A stretch of DNA of 64,000 nt from Flavobacteriales bacterium (GTDB taxonomy: Bacteria > Bacteroidota > Bacteroidia > Flavobacteriales_D > Sanyastnellaceae): positions 1-64,000 of the forward strand of contig CANIBZ010000011.1 in NCBI GenBank assembly GCA_947466425.1, written 5' to 3'. Below the pieces are notes generated by a model, which ran no database searches, was not told where the DNA came from, and saw nothing but the letters and a program-made list of their open reading frames with translations. Positions 33,854-44,576 of the stretch are shown here, one piece after another (the first letter of the stretch is position 1; each line of letters opens with the position of its first letter). Both the position numbers and the translations under genes were made by a program.

Positions 33854-35288
33854 CCTCTTCTTGTTTCTTCAGGTGAAACAAATCCATTGCAACTAAGATT
33901 CCTATGAATCCCCAAAACGGCACCGATGCCTTGTCCGTGTCCAAATAATTGTTCAAGGTGCCGTGCACGAAATACGTTATTAATCCTAAGAACGCACTGG
34001 CAATAATTGCTCGGTGTTCTTTTTCCACCGCAGCATAAAACAATTTAAATCCGAGCACAAGGGTATACACAAAAATTGAAATGAAGAGCAGCATTCCCAA
34101 TACCCCTTCTTCCGCAAGAGGACCCAAGTATTCGCTGTGTGCGTTACCGCCATCACCGTTGTTCGTGCTTATGATCGTTCGATCTTTCGCTTGTTGAAAC
34201 GGAGCGTAAACGAATTGATAAGTCCCAGGTCCCCAGCCCACTATTGGCCTCCTTTGAAACATTTCCATAGCGCAATGCCATCGGTTCAATCGTTCCAAAT
34301 TTGAAGCGTCAGAAGACACATTTGAAATAGAGGAAACGTGTTCATCTAATTTGTCGCTACTCTCTTGTTTGTTCTGCCCCAGTTGCTGTTGAATCGTGTC
34401 CCACGAAAAATAAAGTACACTTCCTGAAATAAGTACCCCGTAGAATACATATTTCAGTGGAATGCGAAGCATCATAATTAGTAGAACTCCAAATGCAACC
34501 ACCACAGAAACCCATGCCGCGCGTGTGAAGGACAGCACAAGTCCAATGGATAAAATGAGTAAGGCAGCGTATATTAAGAAGGTCACCAAGGGGCTTTTCT
34601 TTTTCAAAAAAAGTAAGCCAATGGCAACTGGAAAAAACATGGCCAAAACAGCACCGTAGCTCGTGTGATCTTTGAATAAAGGCTCCATAACCCAATGCGC
34701 ACTTTCTTTGTCGAAATTGAATTGAGCGTGTCGTGTTACGGTGTAAATTATTACAATACAGAGTGGCGCTAAATAACTCGCGAAGAATTTTTTTATGTTG
34801 GAAAGGTCTTGGAAAAGATGAGCGCCAAGTAAATAAAATCCCGAGATAAACCAAAGTCGTGTAGCAATGAATTTAAATGAGACAAGGGGATACTCGCTTG
34901 TTACGGCGGTGAACACCATCCACAGCAAATACAAGCCAATAATGTAGGTGAAAGGATGTTTGAATATTCTTCGGTCTGCGCTTTTTCCGGAAATGATTTT
35001 GAAAATCATCAAAAGTAAAAGAGCCGCTATGATGGGTTCAGTAGGCAGGTACATGCCAATGTGAGCCACTTCCATTTCCTCAAGATTAATACTCAAAGGA
35101 GTGGCCATTATGCTGAAGAACCACACCCATTCGATTTTGTGAATGGCCAACCACAAGGCAAATAGGGCAGCAGGAAGAATGAAGAGAAAGTACATTTCAA
35201 AAGCAACAGCAACCCCTTGCGTAAGAGCGAAGATGCTTCCCCAAAATAGAATTGGTTTGTTTTGAATAAGTGCTGTGAAGGCCTTCAC
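33837..35288 (-). CDS. O-antigen ligase family protein (Wzy/WaaL type)
   Basis: A 483-residue protein with about 11-12 membrane helices and a large periplasmic loop containing GWGPGTYQF and NAHSEYLGPLAEEGVLG, the Wzy_C/O-antigen ligase signature with its catalytic His. Such enzymes either ligate O-antigen to lipid A-core or polymerise repeat units; sequence alone cannot separate the two. It is three bases after the Wzz-like gene, which suggests polymerisation or chain-length-linked assembly of a surface polysaccharide. The end overlaps the phosphatase gene. Confidence 0.88.
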   Translation of the reverse strand: MKAFTALIQNKPILFWGSIFALTQGVAVAFEMYFLFILPAALFALWLAIHKIEWVWFFSIMATPLSINLEEMEVAHIGMYLPTEPIIAALLLLMIFKIISGKSADRRIFKHPFTYIIGLYLLWMVFTAVTSEYPLVSFKFIATRLWFISGFYLLGAHLFQDLSNIKKFFASYLAPLCIVIIYTVTRHAQFNFDKESAHWVMEPLFKDHTSYGAVLAMFFPVAIGLLFLKKKSPLVTFLIYAALLILSIGLVLSFTRAAWVSVVVAFGVLLIMMLRIPLKYVFYGVLISGSVLYFSWDTIQQQLGQNKQESSDKLDEHVSSISNVSSDASNLERLNRWHCAMEMFQRRPIVGWGPGTYQFVYAPFQQAKDRTIISTNNGDGGNAHSEYLGPLAEEGVLGMLLFISIFVYTLVLGFKLFYAAVEKEHRAIIASAFLGLITYFVHGTLNNYLDTDKASVPFWGFIGILVAMDLFHLKKQEEAISNK

Positions 35289-35291
35289 TGC

Positions 35292-36305
35292 TTACGCCTT
35301 TTTCAACTTTTCAATGTTGTCGCGAACTAAAATCACCACTACGCCGAAGACGAATGTAGCCATAGCACTTACCACGACAATTAGCCATCGAATGGGGTAC
35401 GATTTTTTATCAGCCGCCGCGGCCTTGTCTACAACAAGGTGAGAGGAGATGTCAGATTCAACATCAATCTTCATCAGATCAAAACGCTTTCGTAGAATCT
35501 GCATTTTCTCATATCCGCCGTCAATTTCGCTTTCAATTTTCTTGTAACGCGTTCCGTATTTTGAAAGGAAGTCCATCTGCACTTTAATTTCCTGGGCGCG
35601 ATCAGGGTGTCCTTCCACAATAGCTGTTCCGTACTGTTCCGTTAAATAGGCAATCTGATCCTTGTAGCTGTATACGCCTTTCTCTTGAAGATACTGCATC
35701 GAGTCTTCAAGAATTTTTATTTCGGTTTGAAGGGTTTCGAGCGAGGACTTTGCATACAAGAAAGCCGACATAGCACGGTCGCTGCGCATTTGGTTACTCA
35801 CCGAGTCTGTAAGTTGTGCCACGTCATTGGCAATGTCTCTAGCGCGCTCCGGCGAAGCATCCAGAACCGTAATTTCAATAGAGCCAAATCGAGTTAAGTC
35901 AGCAGAAACGTTTTCATTGTATTCTTTTCCGATTAAAGTGTTCGCTCCGCGATCTGTTTTGGCAATGTCATAGACTTCCCACAGGTTGTACTTCTCTATA
36001 ATTCTTCCTCGAACTTGATCAGAGTTAATAATCTGCATTAAACGCTCTGCGTCTTCTTCTTCTCCGTAGGCCAATACGTCAGATTTCTTCACATCTTCTA
36101 AAAGTTGCTCCCCGAAGCTGTGCTGCTGCGATGCGAAAAGCACAACAGTGCTTTTGTATTTTTCTGTAATCAGAAAGGAAGCTGCTGCCGCAATTATTGC
36201 TGCCGCGGCTGTTACGAGGAACAGATGTTTTCTCCACTTGAATACAACGACTAATAGATTAGACGAATTCAGGGATTCTTCAGAATTATTTCCTTGGTTA
36301 TTCAT
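35292..36305 (-). CDS. Wzz-type chain-length determinant protein
   Basis: A 337-residue polysaccharide co-polymerase: N-terminal helix (about 29-50), a long periplasmic region rich in helices (SSLETLQTEIKILEDSMQYLQ coiled-coil region about 168-240) and a C-terminal helix (about 308-329) followed by a short basic tail. There is no fused tyrosine kinase domain and no Tyr-rich tail. It would set the modal length of the polysaccharide made with the downstream ligase/polymerase. Its start is preceded by an exact -7 box. Confidence 0.85.
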   Translation of the reverse strand: MNNQGNNSEESLNSSNLLVVVFKWRKHLFLVTAAAAIIAAAASFLITEKYKSTVVLFASQQHSFGEQLLEDVKKSDVLAYGEEEDAERLMQIINSDQVRGRIIEKYNLWEVYDIAKTDRGANTLIGKEYNENVSADLTRFGSIEITVLDASPERARDIANDVAQLTDSVSNQMRSDRAMSAFLYAKSSLETLQTEIKILEDSMQYLQEKGVYSYKDQIAYLTEQYGTAIVEGHPDRAQEIKVQMDFLSKYGTRYKKIESEIDGGYEKMQILRKRFDLMKIDVESDISSHLVVDKAAAADKKSYPIRWLIVVVSAMATFVFGVVVILVRDNIEKLKKA

Positions 36306-36324
36306 GCTTTGGTCAATGATGGTG

Positions 36325-36332
36325 CAAAAGTA
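36325..36332 (-). promoter_or_regulatory. -7 box (TACTTTTG) of the wzz-ligase operon
   Basis: The minus strand reads TACTTTTG, an exact TAnnTTTG match 19 bp before the Wzz-like start codon at 36305. The rest of the 200-bp intergenic region between this gene and atpD holds no other recognisable feature except the atpD promoter. Confidence 0.55.
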
Positions 36333-36464
36333 AGGTCTTTTGAAGGCGGTTTGAACTGCTTAAAGTAGTTTGGTCGGAAATATTGCCCTAGCGCTATTTT
36401 CGAGGTGTTAAATAAAAAATGGCAGATTAAGACATTTTTCAGTGAAAAATTCGAGTTCCTGTAT

Positions 36465-36472
36465 TACTTTTG
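36465..36472 (+). promoter_or_regulatory. -7 box (TACTTTTG) of atpD-atpC-tig
   Basis: TACTTTTG lies 31 bp upstream of the atpD ATG, followed by CGCCC. The -33 region (TTTTTC near 36435-36440) is a weak match with slightly long spacing, so the box is called mainly on the -7 element and its position before a highly expressed gene. Confidence 0.6.
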
Positions 36473-36491
36473 CGCCCGAAATTCAAACTGA

Positions 36492-38012
<1,521 letters not shown>

Positions 38013-38020
38013 GAGCAATT

Positions 38021-38257
38021 ATGCGCGTTGAAATAATTACCCCAGAAACCGTCCTCTTCCAAGGAGAAGCAGAATATGTTTTCCTTCCTGGAAGTTCAGG
38101 TGGATTGGGAATCTTGAACAATCACGCCCCCCTTATTTCGTCGTTGAAAAAAGGAAGCGTGCGAGTGAAAGATGCTCAAGGCAAAGAATTGACTTTTGAT
38201 GTGCTTGGCGGTACCGTTGAGGTATTGAACAACCAAGTAATGGTTTTAGCTGAATAA
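38021..38257 (+). CDS. atpC: F1F0 ATP synthase subunit epsilon, short form
   Basis: A 78-residue epsilon subunit that contains only the N-terminal beta-sandwich domain (MRVEIITPETVLFQGEAEYV, SGGLGILNNHAPLISSL). The C-terminal two-helix domain that inhibits ATP hydrolysis in E. coli (total 139 residues) is absent. The short form is usual in this phylum. It therefore couples rotor subunits but cannot inhibit by the extended-helix mechanism. It lies between atpD and tig. Confidence 0.95.
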   Translation: MRVEIITPETVLFQGEAEYVFLPGSSGGLGILNNHAPLISSLKKGSVRVKDAQGKELTFDVLGGTVEVLNNQVMVLAE

Positions 38258-38288
38258 TACTTCCTCAACGGAAGAACAATCTATCTTT

Positions 38289-39635
38289 ATGAATATTGAA
38301 CAACTTAACACCGGCTCTCTTACAGGAGAGTTGAAGGTGACTCTTGACCCTATTGATTACAATGAGACTTACGAAACGGCCTTAAAGACTTATCGTAAGC
38401 GTGTTGATTTACCTGGGTTTCGCAAAGGTGCAGTTCCTGCCTCTTTAGTGAAACAACGTTTCGGAAAATCATTATTGGTCGACGAAATAAATAAAATGCT
38501 GCAAGATGCTATCGGAAATTATGTTTCTGAAAACAAACTTGAGTTATTAGGTAGTCCAATTCCAAAGGAAGGCGATGATGTTGGAGATTGGGACAACCCA
38601 TCAACATTTACCTTCACATACGAAATTGGATATGCTCCAACTTTCGATTTGAATTTAGACAAGTCAAAAACATTCACGAAGCTCGAAGTAGATGTGAACG
38701 AAGAGTTAATCTCTCGTCAAATGAAGGAGTACGCTCGTCGTCACGGTCAATTGTCTAAGCCAGAAGTTACAGAGTCGGAAGACATGATCATGGCTGAAAT
38801 TGCCGAGTTGAATGAAGACGGTTCTGTGAAAGAAGGCGGTGTTTCAAACAAGAGTTCCATCTTCTTGGAATACATCAAAGACGAAGCAACAAAAGCGTTG
38901 TTCGTTGGGAAGAATATCGGAGAGATAGCTGTTGTAGATCCATTTTTATTGAATGCAGATCACGAAGATCTTTCTCGTATGTTAGGTGTTACGCATCACG
39001 ACCTTCATCATATCGATTCGAAATTTCAAGTGATCATCTCTGAGATTATGCGCATGCAACCTGCAGAGTTAAATCAGGAATTGTTCGACAAGCTATTCGC
39101 TCCGGGCACTGTAACATCTGAAGAAGAAATGCAAGCGCGCGTAACGGCTGACTTAGTTGCGATGTTCGAAAAAGATTCAGAGTGGATGTTCAAGCGTGAC
39201 TTCGCAAAGGATATCGTTGATATGGTTTCTATTGAATTACCTGACGAGTTCTTGAAGCGTTTCATTCTAATGACCAACGAGAAGCCTATTGAAATGGCGC
39301 AGTTGGAAATGGAATACCCAGGCTATGCAAACGGATTGAAGTGGCAGTTGATTGAAAACAAAATCATCAAAGAAAACGAAATCAAAGTTTCTGTCGATGA
39401 TGCTATGGATTACGTGAAAGCGTCATTAGTAGATCGTTTCAAGTCATACGGTATGCCTGTGGACGAAGAGCGTCTAGATCAATTAGCGAAGCAAACTCTT
39501 GCGAAGCAAGAAGAAGCAAAGAATGTTTATGACATGTTGTATGAAGATGGTGTAATGAAAGTGGTTCAAGCGAATTGTTCTTTGAAAATTGAACGTTTGG
39601 CTTACGAAGATTTCAAACACCGTGCTCAGCACTAA
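38289..39635 (+). CDS. tig: Trigger factor
   Basis: A 448-residue ribosome-associated chaperone. The N-terminal ribosome-binding domain has the signature LPGFRKGAVPASLVKQRFG; the central PPIase-like region is poorly conserved (about 150-245) and the C-terminal half is long-helical. It meets nascent chains at the exit tunnel. No clear FKBP active-site motif is visible, so prolyl isomerase activity is doubtful, as in other members of this phylum. It is downstream of atpC by 31 bp and ends the operon before a strong bidirectional terminator. Confidence 0.93.
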   Translation: MNIEQLNTGSLTGELKVTLDPIDYNETYETALKTYRKRVDLPGFRKGAVPASLVKQRFGKSLLVDEINKMLQDAIGNYVSENKLELLGSPIPKEGDDVGDWDNPSTFTFTYEIGYAPTFDLNLDKSKTFTKLEVDVNEELISRQMKEYARRHGQLSKPEVTESEDMIMAEIAELNEDGSVKEGGVSNKSSIFLEYIKDEATKALFVGKNIGEIAVVDPFLLNADHEDLSRMLGVTHHDLHHIDSKFQVIISEIMRMQPAELNQELFDKLFAPGTVTSEEEMQARVTADLVAMFEKDSEWMFKRDFAKDIVDMVSIELPDEFLKRFILMTNEKPIEMAQLEMEYPGYANGLKWQLIENKIIKENEIKVSVDDAMDYVKASLVDRFKSYGMPVDEERLDQLAKQTLAKQEEAKNVYDMLYEDGVMKVVQANCSLKIERLAYEDFKHRAQH

Positions 39636-39654
39636 ATAGAAATTGTAAAAAAAG

Positions 39655-39683
39655 AAAAACCTCGGAACTTCCGAGGTTTTTTT
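39655..39683. terminator. Bidirectional terminator between tig and the DUF349 gene
   Basis: A stem AAAAACCTCGG/CCGAGGTTTTT with a 5-nt loop is flanked by A-runs on the left and T-runs on the right, so it works as an intrinsic terminator for both converging transcripts. It is the only convergent junction of the window with such a structure. Confidence 0.9.
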
Positions 39684-39703
39684 ATGTCCAGATTCTTGAA
39701 TTA

Positions 39704-41392
39704 TTAATTCGGAATCAAAGAAATCTTTTCTAAGATTTCTGAAATCTCACGCTTCGCAGCAACAATTTTTTTCTCAATTTCTTTGCGCATGCTTTCTGCA
39801 CCTTTACCGGTGAAGATGCCCATGTTGTTTTCGTATGATTTGATATCGCCTTTCAACTTATCAATCTTTTCACGCAAAATCATCTTCTCTCTGCTCAGCC
39901 CTTTATCTCCAGTAGACTTAATCGTCTCTATGCGCGATTTGTAACGGGTCATATCTGCCTCTTTGCGATCAGCATTTAGTTTGCCATACTTATCGTCGAA
40001 AGCAGCTTTGTGACGCGCTTGCATTTTAGCGTAATGCTCTCTCGGAACATGGCCCAATGCCTGCCAACGTTCGTTGAACAAACGAAGCATAGACAAGTCC
40101 TCGTTGTTATTGCCAGTAAGTGGAGTGTTTTCTATTTCAGCAAGCAAGGCTTCTTTCAATTTTAAATTCTCTTCTTGAAGTCCCGTTAACTCACCGAAGT
40201 GTTCCTTCTTTCTTTGGAAGAACATATCGCAAGCAGAACGGAAGCGCTGCCATAATTTTTGCTCTTCTTTAGGATCTGCACCACCAACCAGTTTCCACTT
40301 TTCCTGAAGCTTTTTAATTCCTTCAGTGGCCAATTTCCAGTCGCTGCTGTCTTGAAGCGTTTTCGCTTCGTTTATGATGGTCTCTTTCGCTTTTTTATTT
40401 TTCTCGTAAACTTCTTTGCGAGATTCGAAATACGTTCCGCGCTTAGTAAAGAACAAATCACATAAACCTCGGAACTCTTGCCAAATTTCTTCGTTCTCTT
40501 TTTTCTTCACCCAACCAATGGTTTTCCATTCTTCTTGAAGTTTTAAAACTTCTTCGGTCCACTTGTTCCAACTGTTGCCCTGAGAAAGATCCAATTCAAG
40601 AATCTCTTTCATGCGCTGAATGAGAAGTGTTTTCTTCGATAAATTTTCGTTGCTGCTCGCGCTTAGTGCATCGTAATGAGCCTGCACGCGTTCTTGCTCA
40701 ATTCGCAATACTCCAAAGAAATCATCGCCCATTTGCTGGAAAGTTTCTTTAGGAGAAGGACCAATAAGCATCCACTCTCGCTGAAGCCTTCTTACTTCAA
40801 CTTCCAATTCATTAATAGACTCAATAGTTGAAAGTCCTTTCGCTAATTCCATCAACTCTTCCTTCAACTTCTGATTGACTTTTAAATCGTTCGCCTGAAG
40901 TTCTTTGTAAATATTAATGTGATAGAAAAAGTCTTGATTCGATTTGTGCCAACGATCAATCAACGCAGGGTATTTATCGCCAGGAACATCACCTGTATTG
41001 TCCCAATATTCTTTTATTTCTTTTTGAAGAGAAAAAGCTTTTCCAATATTTTCTTCGTTCTTAGTAAGTCGCTCCATGCGATCACACAAGTCAGATTTTA
41101 TTTCGAAATTACGCGAACGCTCTTGTGCAAGCGCTTTGCCAGCTACTTGAATTTTGTCTTCGTATTCTTTCAGTAATTCTTGAAGCGTCCCTTCCAATTC
41201 ATGAGGAGCGTATACAAAATCAGCTTCTGCACCTTCTGCATTTTCAGATTTGAAATGCTCCCATTGCAATTGGCGCTCTTTTACGCTTTCAGCTTTCCAG
41301 TTACTGCGAATGTTTTTTACTTGATCACGCACCAACATAATATCTTCGGCTTGAAGTAAGTCGCGCAACTGGCCTATTAATTCCTCTTTCAT
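39704..41392 (-). CDS. DUF349 repeat protein
   Basis: A 562-residue, highly charged, largely alpha-helical protein with about five DUF349 repeats, recognisable by the recurring W-K-x-x-G/x-W-x-x-F-R pattern (EWMLIGPSPKETFQQMGDDF, EWKTIGWVKKKENEEIWQEF, KWKLVGGADPKEEQKLWQRF, RWQALGHVPREHYAKMQARH). The C-terminus is a coiled coil ending with a short conserved tail. The family is common in Bacteroidota and appears in Actinobacteria; its function is unknown. It is a single-gene unit behind a -7 box and faces the terminator shared with tig. Confidence 0.85.
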   Translation of the reverse strand: MKEELIGQLRDLLQAEDIMLVRDQVKNIRSNWKAESVKERQLQWEHFKSENAEGAEADFVYAPHELEGTLQELLKEYEDKIQVAGKALAQERSRNFEIKSDLCDRMERLTKNEENIGKAFSLQKEIKEYWDNTGDVPGDKYPALIDRWHKSNQDFFYHINIYKELQANDLKVNQKLKEELMELAKGLSTIESINELEVEVRRLQREWMLIGPSPKETFQQMGDDFFGVLRIEQERVQAHYDALSASSNENLSKKTLLIQRMKEILELDLSQGNSWNKWTEEVLKLQEEWKTIGWVKKKENEEIWQEFRGLCDLFFTKRGTYFESRKEVYEKNKKAKETIINEAKTLQDSSDWKLATEGIKKLQEKWKLVGGADPKEEQKLWQRFRSACDMFFQRKKEHFGELTGLQEENLKLKEALLAEIENTPLTGNNNEDLSMLRLFNERWQALGHVPREHYAKMQARHKAAFDDKYGKLNADRKEADMTRYKSRIETIKSTGDKGLSREKMILREKIDKLKGDIKSYENNMGIFTGKGAESMRKEIEKKIVAAKREISEILEKISLIPN

Positions 41393-41414
41393 TTTTCTAT
41401 CTTCGATTCTCTCA

Positions 41415-41422
41415 CAAATTTA
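41415..41422 (-). promoter_or_regulatory. -7 box (TAAATTTG) of the DUF349 gene
   Basis: The minus strand reads TAAATTTG, 22 bp upstream of the start at 41392; a possible -33 TTG lies 24 bp further upstream, slightly long spacing. Confidence 0.5.
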
Positions 41423-41489
41423 ACAAAGAAATTTCATAATTCCTTTCAACATTTCACACCAAATAAAGTATTCTTTCTAATTTCGAAAA

Positions 41490-41981
41490 ATGCAAAACGA
41501 AGCGCCAATAGATCTAGCGAAATGCCGATTGAAAATTCAACGGTATTGCGACAAGGCGGAACGCGCGCCGTTCGATGTAGAAAAGAAATTAATTCAATAC
41601 GGAGTGTGGTCACAAGACCGACAAGAACTCATGTCGGAATTAATTACACTGAATTTATTAAGCGAATCGCGCTTCGCTTCAGCGTTTGCTCACGATCATT
41701 TCGAATTTCGAAAATGGAGCAAGCGGAAAATTGAGTTGCATCTAAAATCAAAACGAGTTTCTCCCCGAAACATTCAAGATGCGATTCGAAATCTTCCGAG
41801 TGAGGCAGACTCGCTTCAGATACGAGCGCTACTTCCTGCCCTTCAAAAGAAATATGAAAAGAAAGGAAGGTTAAAAAATCAGTATGCGGCGAAAGCCCTG
41901 ATTCGAAAAGGTTTTCAGACAGAGGAAGTCTTTAAGGTTCTTCGTGAAATGAGTGAAGATATTGACACGTTTTCAGATTAA
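41490..41981 (+). CDS. recX: RecX-family regulatory protein
   Basis: A 163-residue all-helical protein made of three RecX three-helix repeats: CRLKIQRYCDKAERAPFDVEKKL at the N-terminus, ESRFASAFAHDHFEFRKWSKRKI and the QYAAKALIRKGFQTEEVF C-terminal repeat. RecX binds and modulates RecA filaments. recA is not adjacent. It is upstream of prfB by 35 bp, but prfB has its own -7 box. Length is normal for the family. Confidence 0.9.
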   Translation: MQNEAPIDLAKCRLKIQRYCDKAERAPFDVEKKLIQYGVWSQDRQELMSELITLNLLSESRFASAFAHDHFEFRKWSKRKIELHLKSKRVSPRNIQDAIRNLPSEADSLQIRALLPALQKKYEKKGRLKNQYAAKALIRKGFQTEEVFKVLREMSEDIDTFSD

Positions 41982-41995
41982 TTGACGTACTTTTG
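41962..41995 (+). promoter_or_regulatory. Promoter of prfB
   Basis: TTG (41962-41964, inside recX) and TACTTTTG (41988-41995) are 23 bp apart, at the upper end of the usual spacing. Transcription would start near 42001, about 16 bp before the prfB ATG. Confidence 0.55.
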
Positions 41996-42016
41996 CGCTA
42001 TAAAATTTCATTCCAG

Positions 42017-43136
42017 ATGGCGATAACAATTGACGCGATCAACGAACTGAAAGAGCGCACGAGAGCGCTCGGGAGGTATCTTTGACGTGGAGGTAAAACT
42101 CCTCCAAATTCGTGAAGACGAAAAACTAACACAAGACCCCGACTTTTGGAACGATCCGAAAAAGGCCGAGGCAACCATGAAGCAAATTCGCAATAAAAAA
42201 TTGTGGACAGATGCTTATCAGAAATGTCAATCTTCGGTTGACGACGCTCAAGTGCTTTATGAATTTTTCAAAGAAGGCGAAGTAGACGAGTCTGAGCTCG
42301 ATGAGCAATACAAACTTGCGTCTGCAGAACTCGAAGAGCTTGAGTTTAAAAACATGCTTTCTGCTGAAGAAGATAATCTCAGTGCTGTGCTTCAAATTAC
42401 TGCTGGAGCAGGTGGTACAGAGAGTTGCGACTGGGCAAGTATGCTCATGCGCATGTACATCATGTGGGGTGAAAAGAGCGGCCATAAAGTAAAAGAACTC
42501 GACCTTCAAGAAGGAGACGTTGCAGGAGTTAAGCAATGCACGCTCGAGTTCGAAGGCCCTTTTGCATTTGGTATGTTGAAGGGTGAAAACGGGGTGCATC
42601 GCTTAGTGCGTATTTCTCCGTTCGACTCGAACGCAAAACGTCACACTTCTTTCGTGAGTGTTTATGTGTATCCGTTAGTAGACGACACCATTGACATTCA
42701 CATTAACCCAGCAGATATTTCTTGGGACACCTTCCGTTCAGGAGGTGCAGGTGGACAAAACGTGAACAAGGTTGAAACCGGGGTTCGATTGAAACACAAA
42801 CCTTCAGGTATCATCATCGATAATACCGAGACGCGTTCACAACTTCAAAACAAAGAAAAGGCATTGCAATTATTGAAGTCTCAATTGTTCGAAGCGGAAC
42901 TTGCAAGACGTCACGCAGCTCGCGATGAGATTGAAGCAGGGAAAAAGAAAATCGAATGGGGATCTCAAATTCGGAACTACGTTATGCAACCATACAAATT
43001 GGTGAAAGACGTTCGAACCGGAGAAGAAACTAGCGATGTAGAAAAAGTAATGAATGGTGAAATAGATAATTTCTTGAAGGCCTTCTTAATGGGACAAGGG
43101 AAAGGAGTTCAGCATTCCGACAACGACGATTTATAA
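42017..43136 (+). CDS. prfB: Peptide chain release factor 2 (with +1 programmed frameshift)
   Basis: RF2, which terminates translation at UGA and UAA. Frame 1 starts with ATG at 42017 and reads 22 codons to an in-frame TGA at 42083-42085; the rest is in the +1 frame, from 42084 to the stop at 43136, for a total of 372 residues. This is the classic RF2 autoregulation: low RF2 makes ribosomes pause at the UGA and shift. The body has the tripeptide SPF ([12 protein letters not shown]) that reads UGA and the GGQ motif in [15 protein letters not shown]. Upstream is recX; fumC follows after 19 bp. Confidence 0.97.
42071..42086 (+). promoter_or_regulatory. RF2 programmed +1 frameshift site with internal Shine-Dalgarno
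   Basis: GGGAGG (42071-42076) lies three bases before CTTTGAC (42080-42086), matching the frameshift cassette of E. coli prfB, where the SD-like sequence sits the same three bases from CTT. The tRNA-Leu on CTT slips to TTT and GAC is decoded next, skipping the T of the TGA. Confidence 0.95.
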
Positions 43137-43155
43137 TTTAATAGCGAATATCATT

Positions 43156-44559
43156 ATGGAAAATTTTCGTATTGAAAAAGACACAATGGGTGAAGTAAAA
43201 GTACCCGCTCATGTGTATTGGGGAGCACAAACGGAACGCTCTAGAAATAATTTTAAAATTGGACCAGAGGCAAGTATGCCGAAGGAAATTGTAAAAGCTT
43301 TCGGAACATTGAAGAAAGCCGCAGCACACGCCAACTGTCAGTTAGGAGTGTTGCCAATCGACAAGCGCGATGCAATTTCTTCTGTGTGCGACGAGATTGT
43401 TCGCGGAGAATTGTACGATCAATTTCCATTGGTTATTTGGCAAACCGGTTCAGGCACACAAAGCAACATGAACGTGAACGAAGTGGTTGCAAACCGCGCA
43501 CACGTTTTGGCAGGCGGACAATTGGGCGAAGGACAAATGTTGTTGAATCCAAACGACGATGTAAACAAGTCACAATCTTCAAACGATACATATCCAACCG
43601 CTATGCACATGGCCGCATACGAAGCGGTTGTGCGAGTTACCATTCCAGGTGTTACCCAACTGCGCGATACGCTTGCTGCGAAATCGAAAGAATTCATGAA
43701 TGTGGTGAAGATTGGACGTACCCATTTAATGGATGCAACTCCGGTTACACTAGGGCAAGAATTAAGCGGTTATGTTGCGCAACTCAATCACGGTCTTCGT
43801 GCATTGAACAACACACTTTCTCACCTCGGTGAATTGGCTTTGGGCGGAACAGCAGTAGGAACAGGTATCAATACACCTGAAGGATATTCAGAATTGGTAG
43901 CTGAAAAAATAGCTGAGTTCAGCGGGCTTCCATTTATTACAGCCCCGAATAAATTTGAAGCATTAGCTGCACACGATGGTATTGTTGAAACGCACGGTGC
44001 ATTGAAGCAATTGGCAGTTTCTTTAAATAAAATTGCAAACGACATTCGCATGATGGCGAGCGGTCCTCGCAGCGGAATTGGAGAAATTCACATTCCTGAA
44101 AACGAGCCCGGTTCTTCGATCATGCCAGGTAAAGTAAACCCAACGCAATGCGAAGCATTAACCATGGTTTGCGCGCAAGTCATGGGTAACGACGTAGCAA
44201 TCACTGTTGGTGGCACACAAGGACATTACGAATTGAATGTCTTCAAGCCTATGATGGCATACAACTTCTTGCAAAGTGCAATTTTATTAGGAGATGCTTG
44301 CGTTTCTTTCGATGTGAATTGTGCAGTGGGTATTGAACCGAATTACTCGCGCATTGAAGAGTTGGTGAACAACTCGTTAATGCTTGTGACTTCGTTGAAC
44401 ACAAAAATCGGATACTACAAAGCTGCTGAAATTGCGAAGACTGCGCATAAGAATGGAACTACGCTTCGCGAAGAAGCCATTCGTTTAGGACACGTTACAG
44501 CAGAGGAGTATGACGAGATTGTTGTTCCTTCGAAAATGGTGGGTAAACTTCCAAAATAA
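43156..44559 (+). CDS. fumC: Class II fumarate hydratase
   Basis: A 467-residue iron-independent fumarase of the citric acid cycle, which interconverts fumarate and malate. Seen: [32 protein letters not shown] and the superfamily signature [16 protein letters not shown] with the catalytic Ser loop. It belongs to the aspartase/fumarase superfamily; GTQSNMN and the class II length point to fumarase rather than aspartase. It follows prfB by 19 bp and precedes manC by 17 bp, and may be co-transcribed with either. Confidence 0.96.
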   Translation: MENFRIEKDTMGEVKVPAHVYWGAQTERSRNNFKIGPEASMPKEIVKAFGTLKKAAAHANCQLGVLPIDKRDAISSVCDEIVRGELYDQFPLVIWQTGSGTQSNMNVNEVVANRAHVLAGGQLGEGQMLLNPNDDVNKSQSSNDTYPTAMHMAAYEAVVRVTIPGVTQLRDTLAAKSKEFMNVVKIGRTHLMDATPVTLGQELSGYVAQLNHGLRALNNTLSHLGELALGGTAVGTGINTPEGYSELVAEKIAEFSGLPFITAPNKFEALAAHDGIVETHGALKQLAVSLNKIANDIRMMASGPRSGIGEIHIPENEPGSSIMPGKVNPTQCEALTMVCAQVMGNDVAITVGGTQGHYELNVFKPMMAYNFLQSAILLGDACVSFDVNCAVGIEPNYSRIEELVNNSLMLVTSLNTKIGYYKAAEIAKTAHKNGTTLREEAIRLGHVTAEEYDEIVVPSKMVGKLPK

Positions 44560-44576
44560 TTTGATACTTTTATTAC

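Noticed and set aside
42083-42085. prfB broken by a sequencing error or a pseudogene
   Set aside because: The in-frame TGA is in the exact context GGGAGG-TAT-CTT-TGA-C of the programmed frameshift, so the gene is intact.
42126-42599. A 157-codon minus-strand frame within prfB
   Set aside because: It lies antisense to a well-supported RF2 gene and has no recognisable domain or signal.
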